DNA of 9,126 bases from an uncultured Prevotellaceae bacterium. Lineage in GTDB: Bacteria > Bacteroidota > Bacteroidia > Bacteroidales > Bacteroidaceae. The position numbers and the translations under genes were made by a program. Shown piece by piece: positions 8,401-9,126 of this stretch (its first letter is position 1; each line of letters begins with the position of its first letter). Location of the stretch: the NCBI GenBank assembly GCA_958404085.1, contig CATXZX010000041.1, positions 1-9,126 of the forward strand. The letters run 5' to 3'. The notes under the pieces were generated by a model that was not told the origin of the DNA, did not search any database, and saw nothing but the letters and a program-made list of their open reading frames with translations.

Positions 8401-8685
8401 GAAATAAATCTGGATACGGGCATCGCCGGTATTGGTGGCCGACGAGGTCATATAAGTCATGTTTTCTACACCGTTGATGCTTTCTTCCAACGGTACTACG
8501 ACTGTGTTCAGCACAGTCTGGGCATCGGCTCCGGTGTAGGTGGTCGATACGCTGACGGTCGGAGGTGCGATGTCCGGGTATTGTGTGATGGGCAAGGAAA
8601 CCAAGCCCAAAACGCCCAGAATAACGATAACGATGGAGATTACCGTAGAAAGTACAGGGCGGTTAATAAATCTATCTAACTTCAT
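5482..8685 (-). CDS. RND multidrug efflux pump, inner-membrane transporter (AcrB/HAE1 family)
   Basis: A proton-driven trimeric inner-membrane exporter that takes substrates, usually hydrophobic or amphiphilic compounds, from the periplasm and inner membrane into the outer-membrane channel. The 1067 residues follow the RND plan: TM1 at about 10-30, a periplasmic porter/docking loop to about 335, TM2-TM6 (about 337-495), a charged cytoplasmic linker (HDEEEKKK, 498-505), TM7 at about 540-556, a second periplasmic loop to about 870, and TM8-TM12 ending near 1040. The proton-relay residues are intact: Asp405-Asp406 in VVDDAIVVVEG (AcrB Asp407-Asp408), Lys950 in LLAKNAILIVEFA (Lys940), and Arg980 in ARLRPILMTSLA (Arg971). 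The segment SGYSFIGGQGPSYGSF (611-626) corresponds to the AcrB switch-loop region. Against AcrB there seem to be about ten extra residues between TM8 and TM10 (near 920-934). The short C-terminal tail is acidic. It lies 36 bases after the adaptor stop. HAE1 family is clear; the substrate is unknown. Confidence 0.97.
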   Translation of the reverse strand: MKLDRFINRPVLSTVISIVIVILGVLGLVSLPITQYPDIAPPTVSVSTTYTGADAQTVLNTVVVPLEESINGVENMTYMTSSATNTGDARIQIYFKQGTDPDMDAVNVQNRVSKAQSLLPAEVTRVGVTTSKRQTSMLLVFSIYCDDNNFDQEFLENYAKINVIPRIQRVAGVGDAMVMGADYSMRIWLKPDVMAQYHLIPSDISAALAEQNIEAAPGRIGERENQTFQYILKYRGRLQSEEEFGNIVIRATQDGEILHLKDVADIELGRLTYDFTNKTNGNPAVSCIVFQTAGSNATTIIKEIEELLVECENDAPTGIKISIAQNANDFLFASIHEVIKTLIEAFILVFLVVYIFLQDLRSTLIPAIAIPVALIGTFFVLYVIGFSLNLLTLCAMVLAIAIVVDDAIVVVEGVHAKLDQGYKSAKKASIDAMSELGGAIVSITLVMMSVFIPVSFMSGTSGTFYRQFGLTMAIAIGLSALNALTLSPALCAILLKPHDEEEKKKSTFVSRFHTAFNASYERLLKRYKKGTLMFIHKPWLTGGLVIISIALLVFLMKVTPTGLVPNEDTGTIMAVVDLPPGTSQDRTEKILMQVDSLIASEPAIESRTLISGYSFIGGQGPSYGSFICKLKNWEERSIKQRSDIVSGMLYLKARDLIKEGRVLLFAPPMIPGYSVSNGFELNLQDKTGGSLDHFYEVAQEFIEKLKERPEIAQAQTSFNPRFPQYMIDIDAAACKKAGISPNDILTTLQGYYGGLYASNFNSFGKLYRVMIQADPSTRTNLESLQQIKVRNGSEMAPITQFMTLHKVYGPDIINRFNMFTSMTVNGSPAEGYSSGQAIQAMQEVAEKYLPTGYGYEFSGMTREEQSSSGSTTAIIFVLCFVFVYLLLSAQYESYILPLSVLLSVPFGLAGSFLFIQGMGLVNNILPILGAAANNIYVQIALIMLMGLLAKNAILIVEFALDRRKMGMSITWAAVLGAGARLRPILMTSLAMIIGLLPLMFSFGVGANGNRSLGATAIGGMLIGMIFQLFVVPALFVIFQYLQERITPMVWEDIDNTDAETEIEQYSK

Positions 8686-8721
8686 AATATATTATGATAA
8701 GAACTTTTTTCAACGTTGATT

Positions 8722-9126
8722 TTACTCCTTGTTGGTCTTGTCGGCATTGAGTCCGGCCTTGAAGTTGGCATTGGCCTGTTTCGGCGTGATGGCTTTGATT
8801 TCCGTTCCGTCCTTCAGCGTGCTGACTCCTTCAACGACGATTCGGTCGCCGGCTTTCACACCGCTTGTCACCACATAGTTCTGTCCGTCGTTCAGGCTGA
8901 GGACCTTGATTTCGGTAGATTTCACTTTCGAGTTCTTGTCTACCGTATAGACGAATTTCTTGTCCTGAATCTCGTAGGTAGCCTTCTGCGGAACGAGAAT
9001 GGCGTTATCGGTTTTGGTCGGAATCAGGATGATGCCCGTACCGCCGCTGCGCAGGATGTGTCCCGGGTTGGGGAATGTGGCGCGCATGCTGACCGAACCG
9101 GTGTTCTGGTCGATTACGCCGCTGAC
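8722..9126 (-). CDS. RND efflux periplasmic adaptor subunit (AcrA/MexA family), 3' part
   Basis: The membrane-fusion protein that links the RND pump to the outer-membrane factor in the periplasm. The frame is open to the window edge, so only the last 134 codons are seen; the signal peptide, alpha-hairpin and lipoyl domain lie outside. The visible part begins VSGVIDQNTGSVSMRATFPN, the conserved end of the beta-barrel domain (AcrA has a very similar TVRAEFPNP). It continues with the membrane-proximal beta domain: HILRSGGTG, then AILVPQKATYEIQDKKFVYT and VKAGDRIVVEGVSTLKDGTEI. The C terminus is a Lys/Asn-rich tail ending ADKTNKE. The internal Met codon at 9087 is not the start. It is the first gene of the pump operon in view and is followed by the transporter after 36 bases. 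Confidence 0.95.
   Translation of the reverse strand, partial: VSGVIDQNTGSVSMRATFPNPGHILRSGGTGIILIPTKTDNAILVPQKATYEIQDKKFVYTVDKNSKVKSTEIKVLSLNDGQNYVVTSGVKAGDRIVVEGVSTLKDGTEIKAITPKQANANFKAGLNADKTNKE

Noticed and set aside
8710..8719. TCAACGTTGA palindrome between the adaptor and pump genes
   Set aside because: It is only 10 bases and has no spaced repeat arms, so it cannot be told from chance and is too short for a terminator or a confident operator call.

Overview
The window comes from a Gram-negative member of the Bacteroidota, most likely order Bacteroidales. This rests on the clpX-recQ pairing, a long RecQ with an extra C-terminal domain, a Bacteroidetes-type promoter (TTG/TAnnTTTG) before recQ, the lack of Shine-Dalgarno sequences before nearly all starts, and Bacteroidales-like RND pump proteins. 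Genus cannot be fixed from the sequence alone.

Left part, + strand (1-3110): the 3' end of clpX (unfoldase of the ClpXP protease), then 92 bases with a probable promoter, then a complete recQ DNA helicase gene. recQ ends in a strong intrinsic terminator.

Middle (3111-3296): a 186-base convergent gap. It holds the recQ terminator, a second hairpin oriented to terminate the opposite-strand operon, and a small palindrome/hairpin of unknown role.

Right part, - strand (3297-9126, read from right to left): a tightly spaced run of four genes. They are the 3' end of a periplasmic adaptor (AcrA type), a full RND inner-membrane pump (AcrB type, 1067 aa), an outer-membrane factor lipoprotein (TolC/OprM type, 460 aa), and a 255-aa LpxA-like left-handed beta-helix acyltransferase. 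Gaps are 36, 12 and 22 bases and no terminator is seen between genes, so they are probably one transcript ending at the 3233-3273 hairpin. The first three would assemble a tripartite export machine across both membranes. The fourth would act in the cytoplasm on a nucleotide sugar, as in the first step of lipid A synthesis, which suggests but does not prove a link between envelope lipid modification and export.

Most of the content is ordinary for the group. The point most worth a second look is the lpxA-like gene at the end of the efflux operon: it keeps the catalytic His but differs from E. coli LpxA at several active-site and substrate-contact positions. No RNA genes, mobile elements, CRISPR arrays or broken genes were seen.
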